DNA of 64,000 nucleotides. It comes from Nannochloropsis oceanica (lineage: Eukaryota > Sar > Eustigmatophyceae > Eustigmatales > Monodopsidaceae). Every line of letters begins with the position of its first letter. The first letter of the stretch is position 1. The stretch is taken from positions 620,001-684,000 of the forward strand of contig CP038112.1 of NCBI GenBank assembly GCA_004519485.1, given 5' to 3'. A model generated the notes under the pieces. It ran no database searches, was not told the DNA's origin, and saw only the letters and a list, made by a program, of their open reading frames with translations. A program made the position numbers and the translations under genes. Positions 34,775 to 46,597 of the stretch are shown here, piece after piece.

Positions 34775-35683
34775 TAACGCTGGGCAGGGAATAAGCGTGG
34801 GATTATTGGTGGCAGAGAGAAGGCCCAAAAAGACATCAAAACTCAAAAAAATCAAAAACCAAAAAGCATATGCTCAAGGAAAAGCATGGAGAACACCCGC
34901 AGAGAATTGAGATATTGCAATACTGAGCTGGAGCTATGAGCGGTCGTTCCCTCCTGCCCCTTCTTCATGTTTTACTTTTTTATGTCTGGTTTATTTTGAG
35001 CAAGATTAGTCACTACTCTCAAGAAAGGCTTTTGCTGGCGCATACCGAAACAGGCCGACACTGTAGAGTAGCAGGCCAACATTTTGAAAAGCTGTGAGCA
35101 CTTCCTAGCATTCACGGTTGTCGTTCGATGGTGAGACAAACGAAGGTGGGTGATTATCATATTATTCAGCCTTTCGTTTCGACCAGCTATTCCTCGCTCG
35201 GATCGCCTCATCAGATATCATCATGCGACCTGCGATTATTTGCCTTGCCCAAATGGCGCGGCACACATGCCCTTAGGATCCCACAGCACCCGCACCACCT
35301 CCAACAGGACAAGAAGTAGACAATGGAAATGTGGTGGATGGTCGCAGGGGCGGTTGAGTCATAACAACGTCGTCACGCGCCACCGATCATACTCTAGAGC
35401 AGCAGCATTGTAACAGCATATAGCACTGCTCTTGCCCTCCCAATGTGTGCTGATCGCCTTCCCATCGACCGATCCTTTACACACTTATGAGACGCCATAC
35501 CTTACGGCATATTCTTCCTCTTTATTTATCCCTCGATCCAATTTCTTTACCAACAAACTACAGGCCCGCCGCCTGTGCTTCCCGTCTTCCTCCCCTCCTC
35601 CCCTTCCTCCTCCCCCTCCGTCTTCCCCCTCCACCCCCTCTTCCAGTTCCCTTTTCCTCCTTTTTCTTCCGCGCAAACCAAAA
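34775..35683. other. intergenic region, LYAR to LOG
   Basis: These 900 bases hold the LYAR 3' flank and the LOG upstream region. The final 250 bases are pyrimidine-rich and stay open in the frame of the LOG start without an ATG. No other gene was seen. Confidence 0.45.
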
Positions 35684-37101
35684 ATGCTACACCGGGGGAC
35701 TCCGCCCCCGGTGGTCTTACGCAGACCGATTATTGGCGTGATGGGCTCAGGCCGGGAACCGCACGTGGAGCTATCCGAACCTCTAGGTACCTGGCTGGCG
35801 TCCACGGGCTGCAATCTCCTCACAGGTGGAGGACGTGGGGTGATGGAATGTGTGTCCCGGACGTTCTCCGAAGTCCCGGGACGGGAAGGGCAGATTATTG
35901 GCGTGATTCCTGCGTTGCCCGGGTCGCAGAATGATGACAATGTCATTCCGCCGGCTGGTACGTGGGTGGGAGAGGGTTGGGATCGGAGATGGGGAAGGAG
36001 GAGGGATGGGAGGAAGGAAAGGGATACAATAGCACGATTTGATATGATCGAACGCGTGGCTTCTGGATACATGCCTTGGCAAGCCTGAAACAGTGAAACA
36101 GTAGAGCGCTACTTCTGGCTTATGCTCACCTTTCGTCCTCCCTCCCATTTCCCTCCCTCCTTCCCCCCCTCCCGTCTCATCAGGCTACCCAAATCCCTAC
36201 ACTGAGATCGTCATTCGGACTCAATGTCCACTCTCCATGCACCCTCTCACGGGCACGGAGCTCACCTCAAGAAATCACATCAACATTTTATCCTCTGATA
36301 TTGTGGTGGCCCTGCCTGGCTCTTCAGGCACATGGAGCGAGATCCAGCTAGCGATCAGGTAGGCCTTTCCCTCCCTCCCTCCCTCCCTCCCCCCCTCCCT
36401 CCCCCCTCCTTCTTTTCTCCTGTCCTGGTATATACGATGTGGTGGCCTTGGCTGGCGCCTCATATGTGTGAAGTAAGTTTCTGAAAGAGCAATGATCAGG
36501 TAGTTTTTGCCCTCCCTCCCTCCCTCCTTCCCTCCCTTTCTCCCTCCCTCCCTCCTCCCTTCATCCAACACCCCGCCTATTGCCCCCTTCTTCTCTCCCT
36601 CCGTTCCTCCGCAGGTACCGCAAGCCGCTCATCCTTTTCCTCGGGGAAGAAGGCGACGACGTCGACATAGCCGTAGAGGAGTTTGAGGACATTAAGATAG
36701 CCAAGAACCTGCACGAGGTGCAGGTCTACTTGGAGGAGGCACTGGAGCGACGGCGCCTCCGCATCACGTCCTCCTTCCACTCTCTGGGGTCTCCCAATAT
36801 CTCCTCCTCCCCGAACACGACGATGGGGGGAGGAGGAGGAGGAGGAGGGGGAGGAGGAGGGGGAGGGAAAGAGGCTGTTCAGCAACGGCAGCAGCAACAA
36901 CAACAGCAACAAGGAGCACGGCAATCACCCCTGTCTTCGCCTGAACTGGTGAAGGGCGGGGTTGGGGAAGGGAGGGAAGAAGGGATGATGAGGAATGGAG
37001 CAGCAGCATCAGTGGGTGGAGGAGGGGGAGGAGGAGGAGGAGAGCAGGAAAAGGTGATTGGGAATGAGAAAGGGAGGGAGGAGGGAAGGAGGGAGGGGTA
37101 G
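35684..37101 (+). CDS. LOG: LOG-family nucleotide phosphoribohydrolase (lysine-decarboxylase-like fold)
   Basis: LOG proteins release cytokinin bases, or other nucleobases, from nucleoside 5'-monophosphates. There are three exons: 35684-35957, 36184-36358 and 36615-37101, GT-AG, total 311 residues. Exon 1 has the Rossmann start PIIGVMGSGREPH and LLTGGGRGVMECVSRTF. Exon 2 has ILSSDIVVALPGSSGTWSEI, the counterpart of the PGGxGTxxE signature with Ser replacing one Gly. Exon 3 has the KPLILFLGEEGDD strand and then a Gly/Gln/Glu low-complexity tail. The PGSSGT form is nearer the TIGR00725-type branch than plant cytokinin LOGs, so the substrate is open. The ATG at 35684 is the first in frame; an upstream exon with a targeting sequence cannot be excluded. 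Confidence 0.85.
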
Positions 37102-37935
37102 ATGCTTCTGCGTGATAGCGAGGGGTCCAAAAGGAGTAAAAAGAGAATAAGAAGAGAGAGCGGCAGCAACAGCAGCGGCACCAGCTGCAGCAGCAGCAGC
37201 AACAGCAGCAGTAACAGCAGTAACAGCAGTAACAGCAGTAACAGCAAAAGAAGGGGGAGACGGGATGAGAGAGATCTTTAGTCCGTTCCGACCTTCAATA
37301 TTTTGAAAATGCTTGAAGGAGGGAGGGAGGGTAGGGAGTGGGGAGGGAGGGACGTACGTCACAGACGAAGTAGGCCGTGGTTTTGTGTTGAGGGGACAAA
37401 AGGAGTGGCTGCTTCTGCAGTAGCTGCAAATAGAGGAGAGGGAGGAAGAGAAGGATGAGGAAGAAGGGTTGGGGGAAAAGGACGAACGGTGGGAGGGAGG
37501 GAGGGAGGGAGGGAGGCAGGGCGATTCTCTCTTTCTTCGTGGTTGTCGGAGGTCCTCTTGACTCAATAAATCATGAATTAATGAACAAGAAAAGAAACCA
37601 AAAATCAAGATAGAAAAATCATTTCGCAGAACGCAGAACAGACAGAGAGACACGCAGAGAGGGTTGCGATAGATAGGTATTTTGCTGTTCCTTTTAATGG
37701 CCTGTCTTCTTTCTATTTTCAAATTCTCTTTACATACATTCATGTACAAAGACACTCCCCCTCACTTCCTCCCTCCCTCCCTCCCTCCCTCCCTCCCTCC
37801 CTCCCTCCCTCCCTCCCCCGTCAAGGTCCTTGTCAGCCAGCGCCTCCGGAACATGCTTCCCCTCTTCGTATACTCTCAAGACCGCCGTCATATACACCAT
37901 CCTACCCTGCCTCCCTCCTTCCCTTCCTCCTTCCC
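37102..37935. repeat. repeat-rich spacer between LOG and Yippee-like genes
   Basis: This spacer contains CAG/CAGTAA triplet runs (about 37160-37245), GGGA runs (about 37318-37350 and 37490-37520) and a long CCCT run (about 37768-37816). A minus-strand segment at about 37925-37817 reads like coding sequence (MVYMTAVLRVYEEGKHVPEA) but belongs to no recognised gene; it lies just beyond the Yippee-like stop. Confidence 0.6.
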
Positions 37936-38745
37936 TTACCACCCTTCGTCGGGATCCTTGATGATCCGCGTCCTTTCCAAGATATATTTGCCTTCCTTAT
38001 ATTTTTGGCTTCGCTCAAACGCTTCTTCGTACTTCCAGCCTACGAGCGTCTTGAGATTTAGGTAGAGAGGAGGAGGGAGGGAGGGAGGGGGGGGGAGAGA
38101 AGGGTCAAGCGATAATATGCAGGCCTCTCTTCTTCCACCCCTTAAAAACTCTTGCTCTCGGTAGCCCTCCACTCCATCCCCCCTTCGCTGCTTTGCTCCA
38201 TTTCCTACCTACCTACCTCGCAGTCCAGGCAGTATATATCCGCCACGGTGTGCAGCCCTGTGATGAGCACGCGCTTCTCATGAGGGCCCGTGGTGACGTT
38301 CACCCTATCAATCCAAAAAGGGTTAGGAGGAGCGAGTGGGTACTCATTTGAGTCCTCGAGTGTGGAAAGAAACGATGATAAAATCATCACGGATCATGAC
38401 ACAATTTCTCTTTTCGCTTGCAAAGCACGTTTGAGCGCCTCCTCTTCCCTCGCCTCAGGTTTTTTCTTCCCTTCTTCCCTCTTTTTCAATCGCTAACTTA
38501 CACTTTGTCAAACAAAAATGCGCGGCCCCCACGGCCCGTAAATTGCTTGCTTATAATTTGGTCATTCGATGACAAGTGCGTTTGGCATCGCGAGCAGCAC
38601 CAAACCTGAGGACCGTCCAAGCACCTTGGATGTAGGAAGGGGAGGGAGGGAAGGAGGAAGGAAAGAGGGAGGAGCTGTCAGTGTGGGGAGGTTTTCGAGG
38701 GAGTGAGATACGGTTTGCGGCGTACCTTATGAAGAGGCGTCCCAT
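37936..38745 (-). CDS. YPEL: Yippee-like (YPEL) zinc-binding protein
   Basis: Four exons on the minus strand: 38745-38726 (only 20 bases), 38624-38502, 38304-38217 and 38049-37936, all GT-AG, giving exactly 114 residues, the usual size for the family. The product opens MGRLFIR as plant Yippees do. It carries the first zinc pair in [15 protein letters not shown] and the block [20 protein letters not shown]. It then has the [15 protein letters not shown] second pair and [20 protein letters not shown]. Yippee domains share the beta-fold of cereblon's ligand-binding part; animal members sit at the centrosome or nucleus, and a plain YPEL4-type protein is a subunit of GID/CTLH E3 complexes. Function here is inferred from the family only. 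Confidence 0.95.
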
Positions 38746-39182
38746 CCCCCCAAGGAACTGAATGAGTTGTGCGCTTGCCTTGGGTAGGGAGGACAGAAGT
38801 GCGTGAGCGCAAGCTATAGATAGCGGGATTGGAGAACCTTTGAGGAGGCAAGTTGGAAACTTGTCCTCTGCTGCTGCTGCCCCGACACGTGTTGACGTAC
38901 TTTGTGCCTGTCGTCGTCGTGATGGTGAGGTGTATGTGTGAGGAGGAGAAAAAGATTTAGTCGAGCCTTAAAAACCGTGCGATTCTCTGCTGGCTTGATT
39001 TCTTGTATGTGCTGCCCATGAAGCTCATGGCGCCACATCAATGATGTTTTTGTAGCACTTGTTACCGCTTGTTACGCACGCACCACATTCGACGCTTTAA
39101 TCATCGCATCCAAACCACACCATTCATGCTTCATACAGGCCCTGCCCCGCCCCGCCCGTTTGCTTTCCTTCCCTCTGCAGCC
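38746..39182. promoter_or_regulatory. divergent promoter, Yippee-like and PEX12
   Basis: This is a spacer of about 440 bases between two head-to-head genes. The frame of PEX12 stays open upstream to 39069, with an ATG at 39126, so a slightly longer PEX12 is possible. Confidence 0.45.
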
Positions 39183-40394
39183 ATGTCGATCGGGGGCATG
39201 TTTTTGGCCCACGAGTTGGGCACTGACCCACAATTTCCTTCCTTCTTCGAGGTATTCATGCAAGACCGCATCCACCAAAGCCTCAAGCCTGCGGTGCGTC
39301 ACGTCTTCCTCGTCCTGGTCCAACGATGGCCGCAAGCTCTGGTACTGCTCGATCATTTCGACGAGGTCTTCGCGGTGCTGTCTCTGTTTTTGGAAAGGCA
39401 TTACCTGGCCAAGAACGACGCCTTGGTAGCCGAGTCCCTGTATGGCTTCAAACGATCTCGATACCAACCTCATGAACAAACCCCTCAGCAACAAAAGCAG
39501 CAAAACGCCAGTACCGGCATGAACAGCAATCAGAACACAGGAATCAGCTCGGGGGCTATGAGCCCTCTGACACAAATGGATCGGAGGAAAGCTCTGCTGG
39601 TCAATATTTTGGCGCCCTACGCCAAGGCCAAGCTAGATGCCTTATACACGCATTGGAAAGACGTCCTCCCCCCCCCTCCCTCTCCTCCTTCGACGACACC
39701 CAACAGTAATAATGGGAGAGGGAGACTGCGATCTCCAGCAAACGGTGAGGAATGTGAGCACGATGACGAGGAGCTGGAGCCATCCCTTCCCCACCATGAG
39801 CCTCTCCCTCTCCGCCTCCGTCGTGCCTTCGTCTCCATGTACCCCCTTCTCCACGCATCCTACGAGGGTTCCTTCTTCGTCTACCAATGGGCATACCTTT
39901 TTGGTCGCACCAAACACTACTCCCCTCTCCTCCACATCCTCGGCGTTGTCCTCCGCCGGCTCACCCACGAAGATCTCCCCTCTTCCTCACCGTCTTCCTC
40001 CTCCTCCCTCTCCAGCACCATTTCCCCCAAACCCACTCTCGCCTCCCGCCTTACGCGCTCCCTCAAAGTCGTCTTCGTCGTCGCGATCGTTGCCTTCAAG
40101 GTCCTTGAATGGTGGCTTTCAACCCCAGAGCTCCTTCATTCGTCCCCTCGTCAAAAACGCATTATTCCCCCCGTTCCCGACCCCCCCTCCGCCGCTCCCT
40201 CCGGAATATCCTTGCCCAAAGACCAGAATCTCTGTCCTTTGTGTAAGAATGTGAGGGTTAATCCAGCTGTGTCCCCTGCGGGCGTGGCTTACTGCTATCG
40301 GTGCTTGATTGCGCATGTCAGGGAGGTTGGCGTGTGTCCTGTGACCTTGCAAGCCTGCCGGGAGGAACAGGTACGGCGGATATATTTGACTTGA
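39183..40394 (+). CDS. PEX12: peroxin 12, peroxisomal RING E3 subunit
   Basis: PEX12 forms the peroxisomal membrane ubiquitin-ligase channel with PEX2 and PEX10, which ubiquitinates PEX5 for recycling. This is a single exon of 403 residues counted from 39183. The N-terminus MSIGGMFLAHELGTDPQFPS is the family start (FLxxELxxDPxxPSFFE), which is why this ATG is preferred over the ones at 39126 and further out. The Pex2/Pex12 membrane region follows with YEGSFFVYQWAYLFGRTKHY and a hydrophobic VVFVVAIVAFKVLEWWL. The C-terminal RING is degenerate as in all PEX12 proteins: CPLC, YCYRC and CPVT remain. A Gln/Asn-rich insert (about residues 98-120) and a Ser-rich insert before the last helix are low complexity. 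Confidence 0.95.
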   Translation: MSIGGMFLAHELGTDPQFPSFFEVFMQDRIHQSLKPAVRHVFLVLVQRWPQALVLLDHFDEVFAVLSLFLERHYLAKNDALVAESLYGFKRSRYQPHEQTPQQQKQQNASTGMNSNQNTGISSGAMSPLTQMDRRKALLVNILAPYAKAKLDALYTHWKDVLPPPPSPPSTTPNSNNGRGRLRSPANGEECEHDDEELEPSLPHHEPLPLRLRRAFVSMYPLLHASYEGSFFVYQWAYLFGRTKHYSPLLHILGVVLRRLTHEDLPSSSPSSSSSLSSTISPKPTLASRLTRSLKVVFVVAIVAFKVLEWWLSTPELLHSSPRQKRIIPPVPDPPSAAPSGISLPKDQNLCPLCKNVRVNPAVSPAGVAYCYRCLIAHVREVGVCPVTLQACREEQVRRIYLT

Positions 40395-41289
40395 GATGGA
40401 TGTGTGGATTGGAAAGAGATCGGCCTCCTGCTTTCCTTGCTCTGGTGGCATGGTGTTGGTGGTAGTGGTTGTGAAGCTCGAATGCGCACGAGATTAGCGA
40501 TCGAGGGTTGAGGGCCTGATAGGAGCACTGAAGATGTGGGTCGGTTGGGTAGTGCTTTGGATAGGTGTATGGGTCTTCATGTGCTAGAAATGCGTGTAAA
40601 TATCGTGATTATCAGGTGACTGATTGATTGGCTGTAGAGTCTGCCGCACTCTTTAACCTCCCCACCGAGTTGTATAGAAACAATGAGGTTGAATGAAACA
40701 AAGCAAAACCAAAGCACTCGAGCAATATACTTTTGCATATTTTGGACAAAGATTGTATTTTACTTGTGTCGTACGAATTGTGGCTGGGTTATTTTCATAT
40801 GGTGCTGTCATGTGGGAGAGTGGGAGAGAAGCAATAGAAGCATATGCCCGGCGAGTCCTTTCTTTTTTTTCACTTTCATCACACCACCAACCGGGGCCCG
40901 GGAGCGCAAGCACGTGCACTCTCTGCCCTGGACCCAGCACACCATCACGAACAACAGTCGGTTACCATGCGTATGCAGGCCATGTCGCGGCAATTGTTCA
41001 CGTTGCTGCAAGAGAGACAGATCGTGAAGGCGTTGCAGCAGCGAAGAGCAAATGCCTTCACGCTTCTCTCACGCGTGTCCCCCTCCTTCTAAGCACAGGT
41101 AGCCGCAGGGGCAAGAGGAGCAGTACCACGCACCACCCCTTTCTCTTTTCAATCGTACAACAGCCAGGACGGGGACCACGGGCCATGATCTAGACGAACA
41201 ACAATCAGCATCAGTAGGATCAGTAGGATCAGTAGGATCAATAGCAGTGCAGTGCTGGACCTCTCCTGAAAACTACAACCCCAACAAAA
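40395..41289. other. intergenic region, PEX12 to ATG2
   Basis: Nothing recognisable was seen in these 900 bases. A short direct repeat, CAGTAGGAT, occurs three to four times in tandem (about 41212-41240), just upstream of ATG2. Confidence 0.5.
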
Positions 41290-44200
41290 ATGGTGCTCCA
41301 AAGCATAGTCGACCGGCTGAAAGGAGCCCGCGAAGCAACGATCAAGCGGTTGTATAAATTAGTCCTCCGCAAAGCCCTGGGCAATTTCCTAGCAGGTCAG
41401 CTGGGGGTCGATCAGCTCGACGTAAAGCTCATCGTCCTTGAGGACACCCCTTCCTCCCCCGGTACCTTCCCCTCATCCACCCGGCAAGGCTGTGTACAAT
41501 TAACTGATTTAGAGATAAATGTTGACCCGTTAAATGGTTTTTTGGCGTCTCAACCATTGCAATTGCATAAAGGGAGGATTGGGAAGGTGGAAGTGACAGT
41601 GTGTTATGAGAAGCTGTTGACAGAAGGGCTTAGGATTGTTCTGGAAGATGTCGAGTTGGTATTGGTGCGACGCAAACCAGAAAAGGGTGATGAGAAGGGA
41701 AGAAATATTGGGAGAGTGGCAGAGGTGAGGAGGAAGACGAAAAGGGAGGAGGAGAAGGAGAAGATGGAAATGGTGGAGGCCAAGGCGAAAGAGGCGGCCA
41801 ACAGGAGGAGGAGCAGTAGCAGCAGCAGGGGCAGTGAAGATGCTAGCATTATCGCAGAATGGATCGAACAGATCACGACGCAGCTTCGCGTGGAGGTGAA
41901 GGGATTGAAGGTCCGCCTCGTGGAAGGTACGTCCCTTTCTCACTCCCTCCCTCCCTCCCTCCCTCCCTCCCTCCTTTCCTGAGCGGATCGGAGTGAACTC
42001 AATAGCTTTCATCCCTCCCTCCTTTCCCTCCCTTTTCACCTGAATTGTACGTGGATCGCATGGACTTCACCTCCACACTGTTAACCCTAACCCTAATTAA
42101 CGCCCTCCCTCCCTCCCTCCCTCCCTCCCTCCCACCCTCCCTCTTTCCAGATCCCGCCCAAACGTCCGCCCCGTCCTTGTCTTTGCTTGTCCGTCGTGCG
42201 CACTACGAAGACGTCACGGCCAGATATCGAGGGGGAGGGGGCGGGAGGGAAGGAGGAGGGGACGCGGATGGTCTCACTGGCCCCTCTCTCCCGCCCTCCT
42301 CCTCCTGGGAGGTGTCGCATAAGCGAGTGCGGTTCGAAGGTGTGGAGGTGTGGTTGGAACGAGGGAGGGAGGGGAGGGGGCCACCGTTTGCGGCACTGGG
42401 AAGAGGAGGGGGAGGAGGAGGGAAAGGAAGAAGAAGAGGAGGGCGACACCTAAATAATGGGAATGGACAGAGCGAGGAGGAGGAGGAGGAGGAGGAGGAC
42501 GACGAAAATTCCATCAGTGCAACTGCCTCTTCCTTTCCTCCCCCCCGCCCGTCCTTCTCCTCCTCCTCCTCCTCCCTCCGCCTGTTGGAAGTAACGGACG
42601 AGGGTCAGTTGGACGTTAAGATCGGGCATTCCACTCGTCCGGCCCAAGCCGCCAAGCTGGACTTCCGTCTGCAGGTACCTCCCGCCCTCCTTTCCCCCCT
42701 CCTTCCCTCCCTCCCCCCTCCCCCCCTTCCTCCCGCCCGCCCTCTACTTTCCTCCTTCTCTTCATCTCGCTTCACCCCTCCCTTTCTCCCTCCTTTCCTC
42801 CCTCCCTCCCCCCTCTTCCCTTATATCAGATCAAGCACATCCTTCTTTCCGTCTCCCCCTCCCTCCTTCAAGACCTCCTTTTTCTCTACTCCTCTTGCTC
42901 TGCCTTCCCGGGAAAGGACACGAGGGAGGGAGGGAGGGAGGGAGGGAGGGAGGGAGGGCTCTTTGCTTGGCATGGCGACGAGAGGGACGTACCGGACGTG
43001 GGAGGGTTAGACTTTGATGAGGTTGAGAAGGCCTTGGAAGACTATGGAAGGTACAGGGGATTGGTGCCCAGGGAGGGAGGGGGGAAGGAGGAGAAGGAGG
43101 AGGAGAAGGAGGAGGAGGAGGAGGAGGAAGGATTATTTTTCGATTGTGTGAATGGGGTGGAAACCGCGCTGTGGGAGAGCATGCATAGGGAGGAGGGGGA
43201 GGGAGGGAGGGAGGGAGGGAGGGGCGGAAGGACCGAGGGATCTTCATTGAGGTTACGTGTTGATGTCGTTGGAGGGACGCTGCTGGCGTTCGCTTCCGAT
43301 GATGGGGTGGGTGGGATGGTGGGAGGGAGGGAGGGAAGACAGGAGGAAGGGCAACGAGCACGCCTGCAAACCACCACCACCAACACCACTGCTGCTGCTG
43401 CTGCTGCTGATGCTGCTGCTGCTGATAATAATGATGATGATGGTGATGATGAGAGAGATGTTTGTCGTACTGCTGCTGTTCCTTGTCTGAGGGTGGAATG
43501 GCAAGAGTTGCTGGCGGCTACTGGACCAGTGGGCACTGAGAAGGTGACCACTGCCTTCTCGGTGGGAGGGCTGCGGGTCGTCGAGGAGGGAGGGAAGGAG
43601 GGCGGGCGGGTGTGGCTTGGGTTTGAGGCGATGGACGAGGAGGATGGGAGGGGGAGGAAGGGGGGGGAGGAAGAGGGAGAGGAGCGGGGGCGTCTTTGCT
43701 GCTTCTTCACTGGTGCCGCTGGATGGGACCATTGATGCCTTTCGACTTCCTCCTTCCTCCTCCTCCCTCCCTTCCTCCTTACCTTCCTCAATGTCGATTT
43801 CCGTTAAAATTAGCGTTCGGCCGTTTCACACGGACGTCAATGTCGGGAAATTCAAGCGTTGGGTGGGACTGTACAGTGGGGCGATGGGAGGGGGTGAGGG
43901 AGGGGGGGGAGGGAGGGGGGGGGGGTAACATTCAGCAGCGGTGGTGGGGGTGGGGAAGGGAGGGAGGGAGAAAGGGAGGGAGGGGTGACGTTGAGAGTGG
44001 CCTGTCCGAGGATCAATGTAATGTTACCCTTGTCAGCATCAGTGATGGAGGGAGGGAGGGAGGGAGGGAGGGAGGGAGGGCGGGCGATGGAGATGTTGAG
44101 GAATGCGTTTGTGGAAGACGAAGATGAGAGGAGAAGATGGAGGAGGGAGGGAGGGGAGAGAGGGAGAGCAGGAAGGTAAGAAGGAAAGACGACATCCAGC

Positions 44201-46597
44201 GGTGCAATTGAAGCTAGGAACAGGATGGGGGGAAGAGGGGAGGGAGGGAGGGGAGGTGGAAGACGAGGAGGAGGAGAAGGAGGAAGAGGAGGAGGGGGAG
44301 GTGGTGTTGGAGGTAGGGAAGGAGGGAGGGGTGAAACTGAGTTTGGGTGAAGTGAACGCCTCATTACTGCTGCCATTTGGGGAGGAGGGAGAGAAGGAGG
44401 GAGGAAAAGAGGGGTTGTATCGATTGCCGTTGGCGAGGGTGAGGGGGAGGGAGGGAGTGAGTCCGTTTGTGGCATTGTGCGACTATGGGCGATGTCAACC
44501 GTTTATCAAAAGTTTGAATCGGACGTTAACGCCATCGATGAGGGAGTGGGAGGCTGTGGAGAGGGATGGTGATATGCTGGCAGGAGAACCAAGGCCTTTG
44601 CCCTTGCCGAGGGGAAGGGAGGGAGGGGGGGGAGGGAGGGGGGGTGATGCATGTCCACATGCCTATGGTGAGGGTGGACTTCACGCAGGTGGAACGGATG
44701 GCGTTTGTTTACCTGGTTGGAGCACTACTACAGGAGGAGGAGGAGGAGGNNNNNNNNNNNNNNNNNNNNNNNNNNNNNNNNNNNNNNNNNNNNNNNNNNN
44801 NNNNNNNNNNNNNNNNNNNNNNNNNNNNNNNNNNNNNNNNNNNNNNNNNGAGAAGGAGGAAGAGGAGGAGGAGGCACAGCTGCGGCTACTGCTGGTTCCA
44901 GCTCTCCCTCCAAATGTAGCAGGACTGGGATTACAAAGATGAAGAGGAGGAGGACGAGGATGGGGAGAAAGAGGAAGGGTCGTCGCGTAGACTGCATGGT
45001 CGAGGTTTGCCTTTCGCATGCCAGTGCCCGTCTGGACACGCATCTCCCTCCCTCCCCCTCGCCTGCTTCCTCCTCCTCCTCCTCCTCCTCCTCCTCCTCG
45101 TCTTCCTATCGTTCCTCCACCCTCATCATTCATGTCTTGGATTTGTATGTCCTCGATCGCATCTTCTCGGTGCAGCCTCGACGGATTCTGGGGTATTGGA
45201 GATCAGATTCCGAGCATCCAAGGGACGGGAGTGCGCCTATGATAGAGGTGGAAATGGCGGTTGTATGTCCATTGTACGATGCAACGGTAGGCATGGGACG
45301 AGGAAAGGAGGGAGGGAGGGAGGGAGGGAGAGAGGGAGGGAGGCTACCTGTTGCGTTGGAGGTGTCGGATGCCATTCCTGTGCATGACGTGTCTGGTGTG
45401 AGGGAGGGAGGGACGAAGGGAGGGAAGGAGGGACTCCCTGCACAGGCGCTCCTTCCTCCCCTCCCTGGAGCGACGGAGGAGGACGAGGGAGAAGATAACA
45501 TAAAGGGTGCCGTGAAGGAGGGACAAACGAGTGCACAAGCAGCAACAGTGTCACCAGCACCAGCACTACCACCACCACCACAAGCAGCACTAGCAGCAAC
45601 AGCAGCACCGGAAGCGCCCATTGAAGAGCTCGTCCTTCGCGTTCGCCTCCTCCCCCTCCGGGTCTACGTCGATCAGCACACTCTTGATTTCCTCTCGGCC
45701 TTCTTCACCCTTGCTGAGTCCTCCTCCTCTTCCTCCTCATCCTCCTCCTCTTCCTCCCACCCCCGGGATCAACCTTCCGAAGCTCTCGCCGTCCTTCCCT
45801 CCCTCGCCTTCTTCCAATCCATTCTCATCCGCCCCGTGAAAATTAAATTGGACACCCAAACTCGTCCCTTGGACGTTCGTGAAGTCCAACGCGGCAATTA
45901 TGCCGAGCTCCTCAACCTCTGCCCGTTGAAAAACGTTAAGTTGCAATTAACGGCTGTGTCTCTCCGGGGCGTCAGTGGATGGGCGGCCGTGGGCATAGGC
46001 ATCCGAGAGTCGTGGGTGCGTGACGTCACGCAAAAGCAGATTTACCGGATTCTGATGGGACCTAGCGCGATTCGATCCATGTATAATGTGGGGCAGGGCA
46101 TGGCCGACTTGGTCATTGTCCCGTTGGAGCAATATCGGAGGGACGGCCGGTTGTTGCGCGGCTTGCGTAAAGGCGCGATTAAGTGTTTGAGGAACATCAC
46201 GATTGAGGCCTTGAACGCTTCGGTTGGTTTGACGAAAGTGGTGGCGTCGACGCTGAACGATTTGGTGACGATCGAGGGAGGGAGGGAGGGAGGGAGGGAG
46301 AGGTTGATCCAGCCTGAACTGCAGCCAAAGGGGATGCGGGAGGGGTTAGAGCACGCGTACGATTCCTTGTCGAAGGGGCTGGGGACGGCAGCGCATACGA
46401 TCATTGCGATTCCAATTCAGGAGATGGAGAGGAGTGGGCCGAAGGGGAGTATGAGAGCGGTAATTCGCGCGCTGCCTATTGCGGTGGTGAAGCCGGTTGT
46501 GGGCGTGTCGGAGGCGCTGTCGATCACGTTGTTGGGAGTGAGGAATAAGCTGGACCCGGTGAGTCGGAGGGAGGAGGAGGAGTTATGGCGTGTATAG
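41290..46597 (+). CDS. ATG2: autophagy-related protein 2, lipid-transfer protein (spans an assembly gap)
   Basis: ATG2 is a rod-shaped lipid-transfer protein that feeds phospholipid from the ER to the growing phagophore. Exon 1 (41290-41926) holds the chorein-N start, with LYKLVLRKALGNFLAGQLGV and LQLHKGRIGKVEVTV. Exon 2 is 42151-42674 and exon 3 begins at 42830; both junctions keep phase. The C-terminal part (from about 45040 to the stop at 46597) is one frame and shows the ATG2 C-terminal block: NYAELLNLCPLKNVKLQLTA, GIGIRESWVRDVTQKQIYR, MYNVGQGMADLVIVPLEQYR and RDGRLLRGLRKG. Between about 43600 and 44750 coding-looking pieces change frame several times at G runs, and 100 Ns follow, so the middle is unreliable. 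It could contain unrecognised introns or homopolymer length errors. Many GGGA runs encode Gly-Arg-Glu linkers. Confidence 0.93.
42081..42096. repeat. interstitial telomere-like (CCCTAA) repeat
   Basis: A short TTAACCCTAACCCTAA lies in ATG2 intron 1, next to CCCT repeats. It matches a little over two units of the common TTAGGG telomere type and may simply be a CCCT variant. Confidence 0.6.
44750..44849. other. assembly gap of 100 Ns inside ATG2
   Basis: Exactly 100 undetermined bases are present, a conventional size for a gap of unknown length. GAGGAG repeats flank both sides, which probably caused the assembly break. The reading frame differs before and after, so the true length is unknown. 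Confidence 0.98.

Noticed and set aside
37160-37245. CAG/CAGTAA triplet array as a possible CRISPR or satellite
   Set aside because: Short triplet microsatellite without spacers or unit structure.
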